From contig NZ_VFVR01000013.1 of NCBI RefSeq assembly GCF_006442205.1, positions 1 to 64,000 on the forward strand: DNA of 64,000 nucleotides. Reading direction: 5' to 3'. A program made the position numbers and the translations under genes. Origin of the DNA: Mesorhizobium sp. B2-3-12 (GTDB lineage: Bacteria > Pseudomonadota > Alphaproteobacteria > Rhizobiales > Rhizobiaceae). The notes under the pieces were generated by a model. That model ran no database searches, had not been told where the DNA came from, and worked only from the letters and a program-made list of their open reading frames with translations. Positions within the stretch are counted from its first letter, which is position 1; each line of letters starts with the position of its first letter. Shown here piece after piece: positions 17,006 to 26,593 of the stretch.

Positions 17006-18526
17006 TTGCCCCCAAAAATCGTTGGCGAAGCCTTGCCCAACAGCTTCGAGTTCGAAACCGCGGCGCTGATCAAGGCATCCGGTTTTCGCGAATATGATGC
17101 GCGCTGGTGGTTCGGCCATCCCGGGTCGGCGGTGCCGCCGGAACTCAACCTGATCGGCGTCCAGGCGCTTGGCATGGGCCTTGGCACGCTGATTCGGCGT
17201 CTCGGCGTCGGATCCGACATCGTTACCGGGCATGATTTCCGGTCCTATTCGCTTGCCATCAAGCTGGCGCTGGTGTCCGGACTGATGGCGGCCGGCGCAC
17301 GGGTGAAGGACATCGGCCTGGCGCTGTCGCCGATGGCCTATTTCGCCCAGTTCGCGCTGGAGACGCAGTCGGTCGCCATGGTCACCGCCTCGCACAACGA
17401 GAATGGCTGGACCGGGGTCAAGATGGGCGCGGCGCGGCCGCTGACCTTCGGCCCCGAGGAGATGAGCGCGCTGAAGGCGATCGTGCTCGCCGGCGATTTC
17501 GACCTTGCTGGCGGCGGTTCCTATGAATTCGTCCGCGATTTTCGCGCCACCTATCTCGATGACCTGACCGAGGGCAAACGCGTCATGCGAAAGCTCAAAG
17601 TGGTCGTCGCCTGCGGCAATGGCACTGCTGGTGCTTTTGCCCCGGAAGCCTTGCGGCGCATCGGCTGCGACGTGGTCCCGCTCGATGTCGAACTCGACCA
17701 CACCTTCCCGCGCTACAATCCCAACCCGGAAGACATGCGGATGCTGCACGCCATCAGGGACAAGGTTCTGGAGACAGGGGCCAATGTCGGCCTGGGCTTC
17801 GATGGCGACGGCGACCGCTGCGGCGTCGTCGACAATGAAGGCAACGAGATCTTTGCCGACAAGGTCGGCGTCATGCTCGCGCGGGATATTTCTCGGCTGC
17901 ATCCGGGGTCGACCTTCGTCGTCGACGTCAAGTCGACTGGACTGTTCAACACCGATGCGGTGCTGCGCGCCAATGGCGCCGTTACCGACTATTGGAAAAC
18001 AGGCCATTCCTACATCAAGCGCCGCGTTGCCGAACTCGGCGCGGTCGCCGGCTTCGAAAAATCCGGGCACTTCTTCTTCAATCCGCCGATCGGGCGCGGT
18101 TATGACGACGGGTTGGTCACGGCAATCGCCATCTGCCAGATGCTGGACCGCAGTCCAGGCCGTTCGATGGCCGATCTCTACCGCGCCCTGCCGCTCACCT
18201 TCGGCACTCCCACCATGTCGCCGCATTGCCCCGACGATTTGAAATACGGCGTCGTCGAAAGGGTGGTCGCCGATTTTCAGGCGATGCAGCGCGAAAGCGT
18301 GGAGTTCGCCGGCCAAAAAATCGCCGCGCTCGTCACCGTGAACGGCGTCCGCGTCGTTGCCGAGGACGGCACCTGGGGTTTGGTTCGCGCCTCGTCCAAC
18401 AAGCCGGAACTTGTCGTGGTGGTGGAGAGCCCGGTATCGTCCAACCGGCGTCGGCAGATGTTCGAGGCCGTCGACGCCGTGTTGCGCCGCAGCCCGGAGG
18501 TCGGCGCCTACAACCAGACTTTTTGA
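17006..18526 (+). CDS. noeK: Phosphomannomutase (NoeK/ManB type)
   Basis: Alpha-D-phosphohexomutase of 506 residues that interconverts mannose-6-P and mannose-1-P in the cytoplasm. Family motifs: phosphoserine loop TASHNENG (S129), metal loop DGDGDR (266-271), sugar loop EKSGH (about 351-355) and the phosphate-binding RASSNKPEL near the C terminus. TTG 17006 is the likely start (GGAG 12 bases upstream). It is followed after 10 bases by the guanylyltransferase/epimerase fusion, so both act in GDP-mannose synthesis for polysaccharides. The NoeK name comes from rhizobial homologues; no nod genes are in the window. Confidence 0.85.
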   Translation: MPPKIVGEALPNSFEFETAALIKASGFREYDARWWFGHPGSAVPPELNLIGVQALGMGLGTLIRRLGVGSDIVTGHDFRSYSLAIKLALVSGLMAAGARVKDIGLALSPMAYFAQFALETQSVAMVTASHNENGWTGVKMGAARPLTFGPEEMSALKAIVLAGDFDLAGGGSYEFVRDFRATYLDDLTEGKRVMRKLKVVVACGNGTAGAFAPEALRRIGCDVVPLDVELDHTFPRYNPNPEDMRMLHAIRDKVLETGANVGLGFDGDGDRCGVVDNEGNEIFADKVGVMLARDISRLHPGSTFVVDVKSTGLFNTDAVLRANGAVTDYWKTGHSYIKRRVAELGAVAGFEKSGHFFFNPPIGRGYDDGLVTAIAICQMLDRSPGRSMADLYRALPLTFGTPTMSPHCPDDLKYGVVERVVADFQAMQRESVEFAGQKIAALVTVNGVRVVAEDGTWGLVRASSNKPELVVVVESPVSSNRRRQMFEAVDAVLRRSPEVGAYNQTF

Positions 18527-18536
18527 CGGGATATCC

Positions 18537-20771
18537 ATGAGCCAGCGGATCGTCAGTTTTGTCATGAGCGGCGGCGTCGGCTCGCGGCTGTGGCCGCTAT
18601 CGCGCGAGGACAATCCCAAGCAGTTCCACGATCTGTCGGGTGACGGCTCGATGCTGGCCAAGACCTTGCGCCGCCTGGCGGCCAGACCTGCTGGCGAGAC
18701 GCCGATCTTCCTGATCGCTTCGGAGCGTCACGCCGAGCGTGTCCATGCCGACCTGGCCGGTCTCGATCTTGCCGGCGGCGGCCCGCTGTTCGAGCCCGCG
18801 GGACGCAACACCGCCGCAGCCGTCGCACTGGCGACGCTGCGCACCCTGTCGGAATTCGGCGACAGCCTAGTGCTGGTGGTGCCTTCCGACCATGAAATAG
18901 CGACGGCGGGGCAATTCTGGCAAAGTATCGAAGCGGGATCGCAGGCGGCGCGCGCCGGCCGCCTGGTGGTGTTCGGCATCAAGCCGACCCAGCCCGAAAC
19001 CGGTTACGGCTATATCGAGGTCTCGGCCGAGAAGGACGGGGTATCAGACGTTTCGCGCTTCGTCGAGAAGCCCGACCTCGAGACGGCAAATGATTATCTC
19101 AAGGCGGGAAATTTCTATTGGAACACCGGCATCTTCCTGTTTCGGGCCGGCGCCATGCGCGACGCGTTCGCTGCGTTCCAGCCCGATATCTGGCGCACGA
19201 CCGAAGCGGCCTACAAGGCGGCGACATCGGATCTCTCCGGCCTCTATATGCCGCTGGATCTCTACACGGCCATCCCGTCGAACTCGATCGACTACGCCAT
19301 CATGGAACGGGCAAAAGACATAGCCATGGTGCCGGCCGGTTTCCGCTGGAATGATCTCGGCTCCTGGCAATCGCTCCTCGATGTCGGTCCCGCCGACGAC
19401 CAGGGCAATGTCGTCGTCGGCGATGTCGTCGCCATCGATTGCGAGAATTCCTATATCCGCAGCGACGGCCGCCTGCTGTCGGCGATCGGCATGAAGGACG
19501 TTGCCATCGTCTCGACGGCGGATGCCACTTTCGTTGCCCCGGTCAGCCACAGCCAGCACGTCAAGAAAATCGTCGAACAGCTCGAAAAATCCGGACGGCT
19601 GGAAACCCGATTCACGCCGGCGCATGACCGCGTCATCGAAAGCGGCGCCTGGCGGCGGCGTGTGCATCACTGGCTATTCCAGGAGACCTTGCCGCTGTGG
19701 TCGACATCAGGCGTGGATGAGCGCAATGGCGGCTTCCATGAGGTGCTGGGTTTCGACACCAAGCCGCTCGTGAAACCCAAGCGCATGCGCACCCAGGCCA
19801 GGCAGGTCTATGCTTTCGCGGTGGCCAAGGCGCGCGGCTGGACCGGCCCGGCCGACCGACTGATCGCGCATGGCATCGACTTCATGGCGGGGCAGGGCCG
19901 CACCGAACGGGGCGGTTGGGTGCGCACGCTGAATGTCGACGGTTCCGTCGCCGACCCGGTCGAGGACGCCTACGATCATTCCTGCATTCTGCTGGCGCTG
20001 GCGCATGCGCACATGTCGGGCAATCCCGACGCCTCGCGGCTCGGCGAAGAGACTTTCGCCTTCCTCGATGCGCATCTGGAGGACAGCCGCTTGACTGGCT
20101 TCCTCGAAACGTCGGACGGGGCGGGCGAGCGGCGCTCCAACCCGCACATGCATCTGCTAGAAGCTTTTTTGGCCTGGCACCAGGCGACTGGCGAGCGGGC
20201 GCATCTGCGTCGCGCGGCACGCATCATCGATCTCTTCCGCAGCCATTTCTTCGACCCTGACAGCTGGACGCTCGGCGAGTATTTCGATGCCGAATGGAAA
20301 CCGGTCCTGGGTGAGAAGGGGAGCTGGACCGAACCCGGCCACCATTTCGAATGGGCTTCGCTGCTGGTCGATTTCGCCGGTCGCAGCGGCCAGGCTGAGC
20401 TCAGCGTCTTTGCCCGAAAACTCTATGCCTCGGCCATCGCCAATGGCCTCAACCGCGCCACCGGCCTTGCCTACGGGGCCGTGTCACGGCAGGGCCTGCC
20501 GCTCGACCTTATATCACGCAGCTGGCCTCAGGCCGAAGCGCTCAAGGCGGCGATCGCGCTCGACGGCTCCGGCGGCCCTGATCTCAAGCCGGAGATCGAG
20601 GCCCGCGTCGGCCGGCTGTTCCGCTGGCACATCGACCCGGCGCCGCTGGGTCTGTGGATCGACCGCATCGACGAACGCGGCCGCTCGCTGGCATCGGACG
20701 TGCCGGCGAGCATCTTCTACCACCTCGTCTGCGCGCTGACCCAGTATCTGGACGGGACGGCGGACAAGTAG
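18537..20771 (+). CDS. noeJ: Mannose-1-P guanylyltransferase fused to AGE-family isomerase
   Basis: Protein of 744 residues with two enzymes in one chain. Residues 1 to about 355 are a nucleotidyltransferase with GGVGSRLWPLSR (12-23), FVEKPDLETA and NTGIFLFRAG, making GDP-mannose from mannose-1-P and GTP. Residues about 370-744 are an (alpha/alpha)6 N-acylglucosamine 2-epimerase-like domain (DERNGGFHE, RMRTQARQVY, NPHMHLLEA, HHFEWASLL), the fold of mannose/mannose-6-P isomerases. Usual bifunctional GMP-PMI enzymes carry a cupin isomerase instead. With the upstream mutase this gives all steps from fructose-6-P to GDP-mannose. The true start ATG 18537 follows the mutase stop by 10 bases. Confidence 0.85.
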   Translation: MSQRIVSFVMSGGVGSRLWPLSREDNPKQFHDLSGDGSMLAKTLRRLAARPAGETPIFLIASERHAERVHADLAGLDLAGGGPLFEPAGRNTAAAVALATLRTLSEFGDSLVLVVPSDHEIATAGQFWQSIEAGSQAARAGRLVVFGIKPTQPETGYGYIEVSAEKDGVSDVSRFVEKPDLETANDYLKAGNFYWNTGIFLFRAGAMRDAFAAFQPDIWRTTEAAYKAATSDLSGLYMPLDLYTAIPSNSIDYAIMERAKDIAMVPAGFRWNDLGSWQSLLDVGPADDQGNVVVGDVVAIDCENSYIRSDGRLLSAIGMKDVAIVSTADATFVAPVSHSQHVKKIVEQLEKSGRLETRFTPAHDRVIESGAWRRRVHHWLFQETLPLWSTSGVDERNGGFHEVLGFDTKPLVKPKRMRTQARQVYAFAVAKARGWTGPADRLIAHGIDFMAGQGRTERGGWVRTLNVDGSVADPVEDAYDHSCILLALAHAHMSGNPDASRLGEETFAFLDAHLEDSRLTGFLETSDGAGERRSNPHMHLLEAFLAWHQATGERAHLRRAARIIDLFRSHFFDPDSWTLGEYFDAEWKPVLGEKGSWTEPGHHFEWASLLVDFAGRSGQAELSVFARKLYASAIANGLNRATGLAYGAVSRQGLPLDLISRSWPQAEALKAAIALDGSGGPDLKPEIEARVGRLFRWHIDPAPLGLWIDRIDERGRSLASDVPASIFYHLVCALTQYLDGTADK

Positions 20772-20777
20772 GCAGGA

Positions 20778-22241
20778 TCAGTACGGACTGGCGACGTCCC
20801 CGGTCTCGACGTAGACCGACTTCAGCTGCGAATAGAGCGCCAGCGCGGCCAGCGAGTTCTCGCGGCCGATGCCGGACTGCTTGACCCCGCCGAAGGGGAT
20901 CTCCACAGGGGTCAGATTGTAGGCGTTGATCCAGCAGGTTCCGGCCTGCAACTCGGCGATGACGCGGTGGGCGCGAGGCAGGTCGCGCGTGAACACGCCC
21001 GCGGCAAGACCGAACTCGGTGTCGTTGGCGCGATCTATCACCTCGTCCTCGCCGTCGAATTTCAGCACGCTCATGACCGGACCGAAAATCTCCTCGCGAG
21101 CGATGCGCATCGTATCGGTGACGCCGGTGAACACCGTCGGCTCGACGAAAAAGCCGCCCTGGAAGCCTTGCAGCGACGGCACATTGCCGCCACAGGCGAG
21201 CGTGGCTCCATCCTGCTTGCCGGCCTCGATATAGCCGACGACCTTGTCTTGCTGCGCCTTGTTGACCAGTGGGCCCATCTGCGTTTCCGGGTCGAGCGGA
21301 TCGCCGATGCGGATTTTCTTGGTTCGCTCGATCAGCCGCTCGACAAAGCGGTCGTGAATGCCGCTCTGGACGAAGACGCGCGTGCCGTTGGAACAGATCT
21401 GGCCGCTTGAATAGAAATTGCCGAGCATGGCGCCGCCAATGGCATTTTCGAGATCGGCATCGTCGAAGACGATCAGCGGCGACTTGCCGCCGAGTTCCAT
21501 CGTTGCGTGCTTCATCCTGGAGCCGGCGAGCGACAGCACCTTGCGCCCGGTCGGCACAGAGCCGGTCACCGAGACCTTGGCGACGACATCATGCCCGACA
21601 AGCCCCGCGCCGACATCGCCATAGCCCTGCACAACGTTGAACAGCCCGTCGGGCAGGCCGGCCTCCGAGTAGATCTCGGCCAGCGCCAGCGCCGAAAGCG
21701 GCGTGTTTTCCGATGGCTTGAACACCATGGCGTTGCCCATGGCGAGCGCCGGCGCCGATTTCCAGCCGGCGATCTGGATCGGATAATTCCAGGCGCCGAT
21801 GCCGACGCAGACGCCAAGCGCCTCGCGGCGCGTGTAGGCGAAGGGTCCGCCGAGGTCGACCGCTTCGCCATTGAAGACGGCGACCGCGCCGGCGAAATAT
21901 TCGAGGCAATCGGCGGCGGAAGGCGCGTCAGCCACCAGCGTCTCCTGGATCGCCTTGCCGGTGTCCAGCGTCTCGATGCGGGCAAGGTCGGCGTTGCGGG
22001 CGCGCAAGATGTCGGCGGCTCGGCGCAGGATGCGGCCGCGCTCGACCGGCTTCAGCCGCGCCCAGGCCGGCTGTGCGGCGCGTGCGGCCTCGATCGCCAG
22101 TTCCAGCACGTTCGGCGTCGCCGAACGCAGCATGGCGATGGTCTCGCCGGTGGCGGGATAGATCACCGGCAGCGGCGCGCCGCCTTCGTCCTCGATATAG
22201 CGTCCGTTGACATAGTGCGAAGCCGTGGGCTGGGCGCGCAT
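20778..22241 (-). CDS. betB: Betaine aldehyde dehydrogenase
   Basis: NAD(P)-dependent aldehyde dehydrogenase of 487 residues, the second oxidation of choline to the osmoprotectant glycine betaine. Catalytic Glu249 in MELGGKSP and Cys283 in GQICSNG are present, as is the cofactor loop VTGSVPTGRKV. The N terminus SHYVNGRYIEDEGG is typical of BetB. Last gene of the bet operon, 85 bases after betA. The 3' end nearly touches the convergent GDP-mannose gene (6 bases). Confidence 0.93.
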   Translation of the reverse strand: MRAQPTASHYVNGRYIEDEGGAPLPVIYPATGETIAMLRSATPNVLELAIEAARAAQPAWARLKPVERGRILRRAADILRARNADLARIETLDTGKAIQETLVADAPSAADCLEYFAGAVAVFNGEAVDLGGPFAYTRREALGVCVGIGAWNYPIQIAGWKSAPALAMGNAMVFKPSENTPLSALALAEIYSEAGLPDGLFNVVQGYGDVGAGLVGHDVVAKVSVTGSVPTGRKVLSLAGSRMKHATMELGGKSPLIVFDDADLENAIGGAMLGNFYSSGQICSNGTRVFVQSGIHDRFVERLIERTKKIRIGDPLDPETQMGPLVNKAQQDKVVGYIEAGKQDGATLACGGNVPSLQGFQGGFFVEPTVFTGVTDTMRIAREEIFGPVMSVLKFDGEDEVIDRANDTEFGLAAGVFTRDLPRAHRVIAELQAGTCWINAYNLTPVEIPFGGVKQSGIGRENSLAALALYSQLKSVYVETGDVASPY

Positions 22242-22326
22242 CGGGAAGTCTCCAAATCATTTCGCCCCCGCGCGTCAGCTATTGGTGCGCGGCTGTCGGG
22301 CGGCTCGCTTATCGGCGGATCATGGC

Positions 22327-23979
22327 CTATCTGTCAGACGCCTGCCAGCGCGGATTGATCCACGGTTCCTGGTTGGACGGCGCGAGCGGCGTGCGGCCAA
22401 GGATGTGATCGGAGGCTTTCTCGCCGGTCATGATCGATGGTGCATTGAGGTTGCCGTTGGTCACGCGCGGGAAGATCGAGGAGTCGGCGACCCGCAATCC
22501 GTCGACGCCGATGACCCGGCACTCCGGATCGACCACGCTTGATTGATCATCGACATGGCCCATCCGGCAGGTGCCGCACGGATGGTAGGCGCTCTCTGCA
22601 TGGTCGCGGATGAAGACGTCGAGATCGTCATCCGACTGGACATGGCGGCCCGGCGAGAGCTCCTCTCCACGATAGGCATCGAAGGCCGACTGGCCGAAGA
22701 TTTCGCGGGTCAGCCGGATGCAGTGGCGGAACTCCGCCCAGTCGTCAGGATGCGACATGTAGTTGAAGCGGATGACCGGCTTCGCTTTCGGGTCCGGCGA
22801 GCGCAGCGTCACCGAGCCGCGCGACTTCGAGCGCATCGGCCCGACATGCGCCTGGAAACCATGCGACTTGGCCGCCGCCTTGCCGTCATAACGCACCGCC
22901 GCCGGGATGAAGTGGTACTGGATATCGGGATAGTCGACGCCTGCCTGCGAGCGCACGAAGGCGGCCGCCTCGAAATGATTGGTGGCGCCCAGGCCCGATT
23001 TGAAGAACAGCCATTGCGCCCCGATCAGCGCCTTGGAGAACGGGTTCAGCACTGAATTCAGGGTGATCGGCTTGGTCGATTCCTGCTGGATGTAGAGCTC
23101 CAGATGGTCCTGCAGGTTGCCACCGACGCCCGGCCGGTCGGCCACGACGGCAATGCCGTTTTCGCGCAAATGCCCGGCCGGGCCGATGCCCGACAGCATC
23201 AGGATCTTGGGCGAATTGATCGACGATGCCGCGACGATCACTTCACGTCGCGCTTTAACGACCTGAATCTGTTGGTGAGCTTCGATCTCGACGCCGATGG
23301 CGCGTTGATTCTCGATGATCACCCGGCGTGCGAAGCCTTTGACCAGACTCACGTTTTTGCGCCTGAGCGCCGGCTTCAGATAGGCTGATGCCGCCGACCA
23401 GCGGCGGCCGCCCAGAATGGTCTGCTCCATCGGGCCGAAGCCTTCCTGCTTGGCGCCATTGTAGTCGTCGGTCAGTTCAAACCCTGCCTGCCGGCCCGCT
23501 TCGACGAAGGCGCCATAGAGCGGATTGCGGCGCGAGCCGCGCTGCACATGCAGCGGGCCGCCATGCCCGCGCCAGCCGTCCTCGCCGCCGTCCGAATCCT
23601 CCATCCGCTTGAAGTAGGGCAGCACGTCGGCGAAGCCCCAGCCGGCCGCGCCCTGTTCGGCCCAATGATCGAAGTCGCGGGCATGGCCACGCACATAGAC
23701 CATGCCATTGATCGACGACGAGCCGCCGATCACCTTGCCGCGCGGCGTCGCCAGCACGCGGCCGCCCAGACGCGGCTCCGGCTCGCTGGCGAATCCCCAG
23801 TCGTAGAGGCTCATGTTGAGCGGGATCGACAGCGCCGACGGCATCTGGATCAGCGGCCCCATGTCTGTGCCGCCGAACTCGATGACGATGACCGAATGCT
23901 TGCCGTCCTCGGACAGCCGATAGGCCATGGCCGAACCGGCGGAGCCCGAGCCGATGATGACGAAATCCGCTTCAAGCAT
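22327..23979 (-). CDS. betA: Choline dehydrogenase
   Basis: GMC-family FAD enzyme of 550 residues that oxidises choline to betaine aldehyde at the inner membrane. The FAD site IIGSGSAGSAM is at residues 9-18; the GMC signatures RGKVIGGSSSINGM and GIGPAGHL are present; the catalytic His466 sits in YHPCGTCRMG, a hallmark of BetA. Its start overlaps the stop of the threonine-dehydratase-like gene by 8 bases, placing it in the bet operon. Confidence 0.94.
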   Translation of the reverse strand: MLEADFVIIGSGSAGSAMAYRLSEDGKHSVIVIEFGGTDMGPLIQMPSALSIPLNMSLYDWGFASEPEPRLGGRVLATPRGKVIGGSSSINGMVYVRGHARDFDHWAEQGAAGWGFADVLPYFKRMEDSDGGEDGWRGHGGPLHVQRGSRRNPLYGAFVEAGRQAGFELTDDYNGAKQEGFGPMEQTILGGRRWSAASAYLKPALRRKNVSLVKGFARRVIIENQRAIGVEIEAHQQIQVVKARREVIVAASSINSPKILMLSGIGPAGHLRENGIAVVADRPGVGGNLQDHLELYIQQESTKPITLNSVLNPFSKALIGAQWLFFKSGLGATNHFEAAAFVRSQAGVDYPDIQYHFIPAAVRYDGKAAAKSHGFQAHVGPMRSKSRGSVTLRSPDPKAKPVIRFNYMSHPDDWAEFRHCIRLTREIFGQSAFDAYRGEELSPGRHVQSDDDLDVFIRDHAESAYHPCGTCRMGHVDDQSSVVDPECRVIGVDGLRVADSSIFPRVTNGNLNAPSIMTGEKASDHILGRTPLAPSNQEPWINPRWQASDR

Positions 23980-24973
23980 CGTTCATATGCGCCATAAAAT
24001 CGGCGAGCGAGACATTGCCGCCGGTTGCCACCACAAGGACGGTCTTGTCCCTGACATCCACCTTGCCGCCGAGCAGTGCAGCCAGCGACGCCGCGCCCGA
24101 AGGCTCCAGCACCAGCTTCATCCGCTCGAAGGCGATCTTCATTGCCCGCCGCACCGATTGATCGTCTACGGTGATGCCGCGCACGCCGGCGGTCTTGACG
24201 GCGGCGAAGGGCGCATCACCGGGACGGCGCGACATCAGCCCGTCGCAGATCGATTTAGGGCCGATCGGCATGGTCTCGATCGAGCCATGCGCCAGCGACG
24301 AACCCATGCCGTTGAACCCTTCGGGCTCGACGCCGATGATCTCGGTGGCGGGCGACAGATAATGGAAGGCCAGCGAAACGCCGCCGATCAACCCACCACC
24401 GCCGACCGAGCAGAACAAGAGATCGGCGCTGGCGTCCTTGGCGGACAACTGGTCGAGCGCTTCGAGGCCGGCGCCCGCCTGGCCGGCGACGATCTCGGGA
24501 TCGTCGAAGGGATGCAGCAAGGCCAGACCTTCCGTTTCCGCGATCTCGCGCGCCTTGGCGGCTGCTACCTCTTCACGCGCGCGGTCGCCATGATCGGTCA
24601 GCACGACGCGGGCGCCGTAGCCTGATGTCGCATCACGTTTGGCGGCCGGTGCGTCGATCGGCATGACGATAGTGACTGGAATGCCGAGCGCCTGGCCGGC
24701 GGCCGCCAGCCCTTGCGCGAAATTGCCGGAGGAATAGGCCACGACGCCCTTGCGTGCCTCGTCGGCCGAAAGCCGCTTCAGCCGCCAATAGGCGCCGCGA
24801 ACCTTGAAGGATCCGGCCCATTGCAGCGATTCCGGCTTGATGAAGACCCGGGCCGCGCCGGTTTCCCTGGCCAGCGCCGCCGATTCCAGCAGCGGCGTGA
24901 TCTGGGTCGCCATGGAGGTGACGGCATAGGCCTGTTTGAGATGGTCGAGTGTGGGAACGAGAAGGTCTGTCAT
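23972..24973 (-). CDS. Threonine/serine dehydratase-like PLP enzyme
   Basis: Fold-type II PLP enzyme of 333 residues. The PLP lysine is K57 in GSFKVRGAY, the phosphate-binding loop is SVGGGGLIGG, and VVATGGNVS is at the C terminus. It has no ACT-type regulatory domain, so it resembles catabolic dehydratases or hydroxyaspartate/serine ammonia-lyases rather than biosynthetic IlvA. ATG 24973 overlaps the betC stop (TGATG); ATG 24976 is one codon longer. Its insertion between betC and betA suggests co-expression with choline sulfate breakdown. A role in glycine/serine nitrogen flow after betaine demethylation is speculation. Confidence 0.82.
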   Translation of the reverse strand: MTDLLVPTLDHLKQAYAVTSMATQITPLLESAALARETGAARVFIKPESLQWAGSFKVRGAYWRLKRLSADEARKGVVAYSSGNFAQGLAAAGQALGIPVTIVMPIDAPAAKRDATSGYGARVVLTDHGDRAREEVAAAKAREIAETEGLALLHPFDDPEIVAGQAGAGLEALDQLSAKDASADLLFCSVGGGGLIGGVSLAFHYLSPATEIIGVEPEGFNGMGSSLAHGSIETMPIGPKSICDGLMSRRPGDAPFAAVKTAGVRGITVDDQSVRRAMKIAFERMKLVLEPSGAASLAALLGGKVDVRDKTVLVVATGGNVSLADFMAHMNDA

Positions 24974-26526
24974 CATTCGCCTCGCGGATACCTTTTGCTC
25001 TCTTCGAGATTGTCGAGGTTCATGTGATTGCGCATGTACCGCTCGGACGCCTTCTGCAGTGGCTGGAAATCCCAGGGGTAATAGGCGCCATTGCGCAGCG
25101 CCGGGTAGACGACCCAGCGGCGTGCCTGGCTCTCGCGCACGGCGGCGTCGAAACCGGCCATGTCCCAACGCGCCCTGACCTTACCCATGAACGCGGCCAC
25201 CAGCGCCGCGCTGGCGGGGTCGTCGGCCAGATTTTTCCGCTCCAGCGGATCGGCTTCGAGGTCGAACAATTGCGGCGGATCGAGTTCGCAATGGACGAAT
25301 TTGTAGCGGCCCTCGCGGATTGCCGCCAAGGGCGCATAGGACCCTTCGGCGGCATACTCGATCAGCACCGGTGCCGTGCGCTGCCCGCCATGGGTCAGCG
25401 GCAGCAGCGACTGCCCGTCGGTCCAAGGCGCGATCGCCCCGATGTCGATGCCGGCGAGGTCGCAAAGCGTTGGCGCCACGTCGAGATTGGAGACCGGCGC
25501 CTCGATCAGCCCGGCATGAATACCCTTGCCGGCAATCATCAACGGCACCCGCGCCGACCCTTCGAAGAAGCTCATCTTGAACCACAGGCCCCGCTCGCCC
25601 AGCATGTCGCCGTGATCCGAGCAGAACAGGATGATCGTGTCGTCGAGCATGCGCGTTCGCGTCAGAACATCCAGCATCTCGCCGAGCTTGTCGTCGACAT
25701 AGGAGATGTTGGCGAAATAGCCGCGCCGCGAACGGCGCACCTGCTCGGGCGTGATCTGGAAGGAGGGATAGTCGCTGGCATGGTACAGCCGCTGCGAATG
25801 CGGATCCTGATCGTCATGCGCGATGAACCCGGTTTCCGTGTCCAGCGCCTGGCAATGCTCGTAGAGATCCCAGTATTGCTTGCGCGCGACGTAGGGATCG
25901 TGCGGGTGCGACAGCGAGACGGTGAGGCACCATGGCCGATGGCTGGCATCGTCCTGTTCGCGCGAAAGCTGATAGAGTTTTTGAGACGCGAGGAACACGA
26001 CCTCGTCGTCATACTCCATCTGGTTGGTGGTCTCGGCGACACCGGCTCCGGTCACCGAACCCAGATTGTGATACCACCACTCGATGCGCTCTCCGGGTTT
26101 GCGGTAGTCCGGCGTCCAGCCGAAATCCGCCGGATAGATGTCGGTGGTCAGCCGCTCCTCGAAACCGTGCAACTGGTCCGGTCCGACGAAATGCATCTTG
26201 CCCGATAGGCAGGTGTAGTAGCCGGCGGCACGCAAATGATGGGCGAAGGTCGGGATCGACGAGGCAAATTCGGCCGCATTGTCGTAGACACCGGTGCGCG
26301 ACGGCAACTGGCCGCTCATGAACGAGGCGCGGCCCGGTGCGCAGAGCGGCGAGGCAGTATAGTTGTTGGCAAAGCGCGCCGACCTCGCGGCCAGCGCTTT
26401 CAGATGCGGCGTGTGCAGAAATTCCGCCGGCCCGTCCGGGAAAAAGGTCCCGTTGAGCTGGTCGACCATGACGATCAGGAAATTGGGTCGCTTCGCTGTC
26501 ACTGTTTGTGCCGTCCGCTCATGCAT
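24973..26526 (-). CDS. betC: Choline-O-sulfatase
   Basis: Alkaline-phosphatase-superfamily sulfatase that hydrolyses choline-O-sulfate to choline and sulfate. The formylglycine site is SPLCAPGRASF with Cys62; metal residues appear as IVMVDQLNG near the N terminus and LFCSDHGDMLGE. The C-terminal RWDMAGFDAAVRESQARRW region and the GAYYPWDFQPL end match BetC. ATG 26526 (MHERTAQT) lies inside the end of a dispersed repeat; an upstream ATG in the repeat would add 18 residues. It is followed by a coupled PLP-enzyme gene rather than directly by betB or betA. Confidence 0.92.
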   Translation of the reverse strand: MHERTAQTVTAKRPNFLIVMVDQLNGTFFPDGPAEFLHTPHLKALAARSARFANNYTASPLCAPGRASFMSGQLPSRTGVYDNAAEFASSIPTFAHHLRAAGYYTCLSGKMHFVGPDQLHGFEERLTTDIYPADFGWTPDYRKPGERIEWWYHNLGSVTGAGVAETTNQMEYDDEVVFLASQKLYQLSREQDDASHRPWCLTVSLSHPHDPYVARKQYWDLYEHCQALDTETGFIAHDDQDPHSQRLYHASDYPSFQITPEQVRRSRRGYFANISYVDDKLGEMLDVLTRTRMLDDTIILFCSDHGDMLGERGLWFKMSFFEGSARVPLMIAGKGIHAGLIEAPVSNLDVAPTLCDLAGIDIGAIAPWTDGQSLLPLTHGGQRTAPVLIEYAAEGSYAPLAAIREGRYKFVHCELDPPQLFDLEADPLERKNLADDPASAALVAAFMGKVRARWDMAGFDAAVRESQARRWVVYPALRNGAYYPWDFQPLQKASERYMRNHMNLDNLEESKRYPRGE

Positions 26527-26585
26527 ATCGCCCAAAAGTGCGCCGCGGTTTTGGGACAACGACATGCATAAAAAGAGAGACTTAA
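26521..26585. repeat. Dispersed palindromic intergenic repeat, copy 1
   Basis: About 65 bases whose ends are inverted: ATGCATATCGCCCAAAA on the left faces TTTTGGGA and CGACATGCAT on the right. It matches the element at 38368 over its whole length with one indel. It fills the betI-betC gap, and its left end includes the betC start codon. Similar elements are frequent in rhizobial genomes (recalled, RIME-like). Confidence 0.75.
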
Positions 26586-26593
26586 AGCGCGTC

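Noticed and set aside
23972..24973. Biosynthetic threonine deaminase IlvA
   Set aside because: No C-terminal regulatory domain is present (333 residues), and the gene is embedded in the bet operon.
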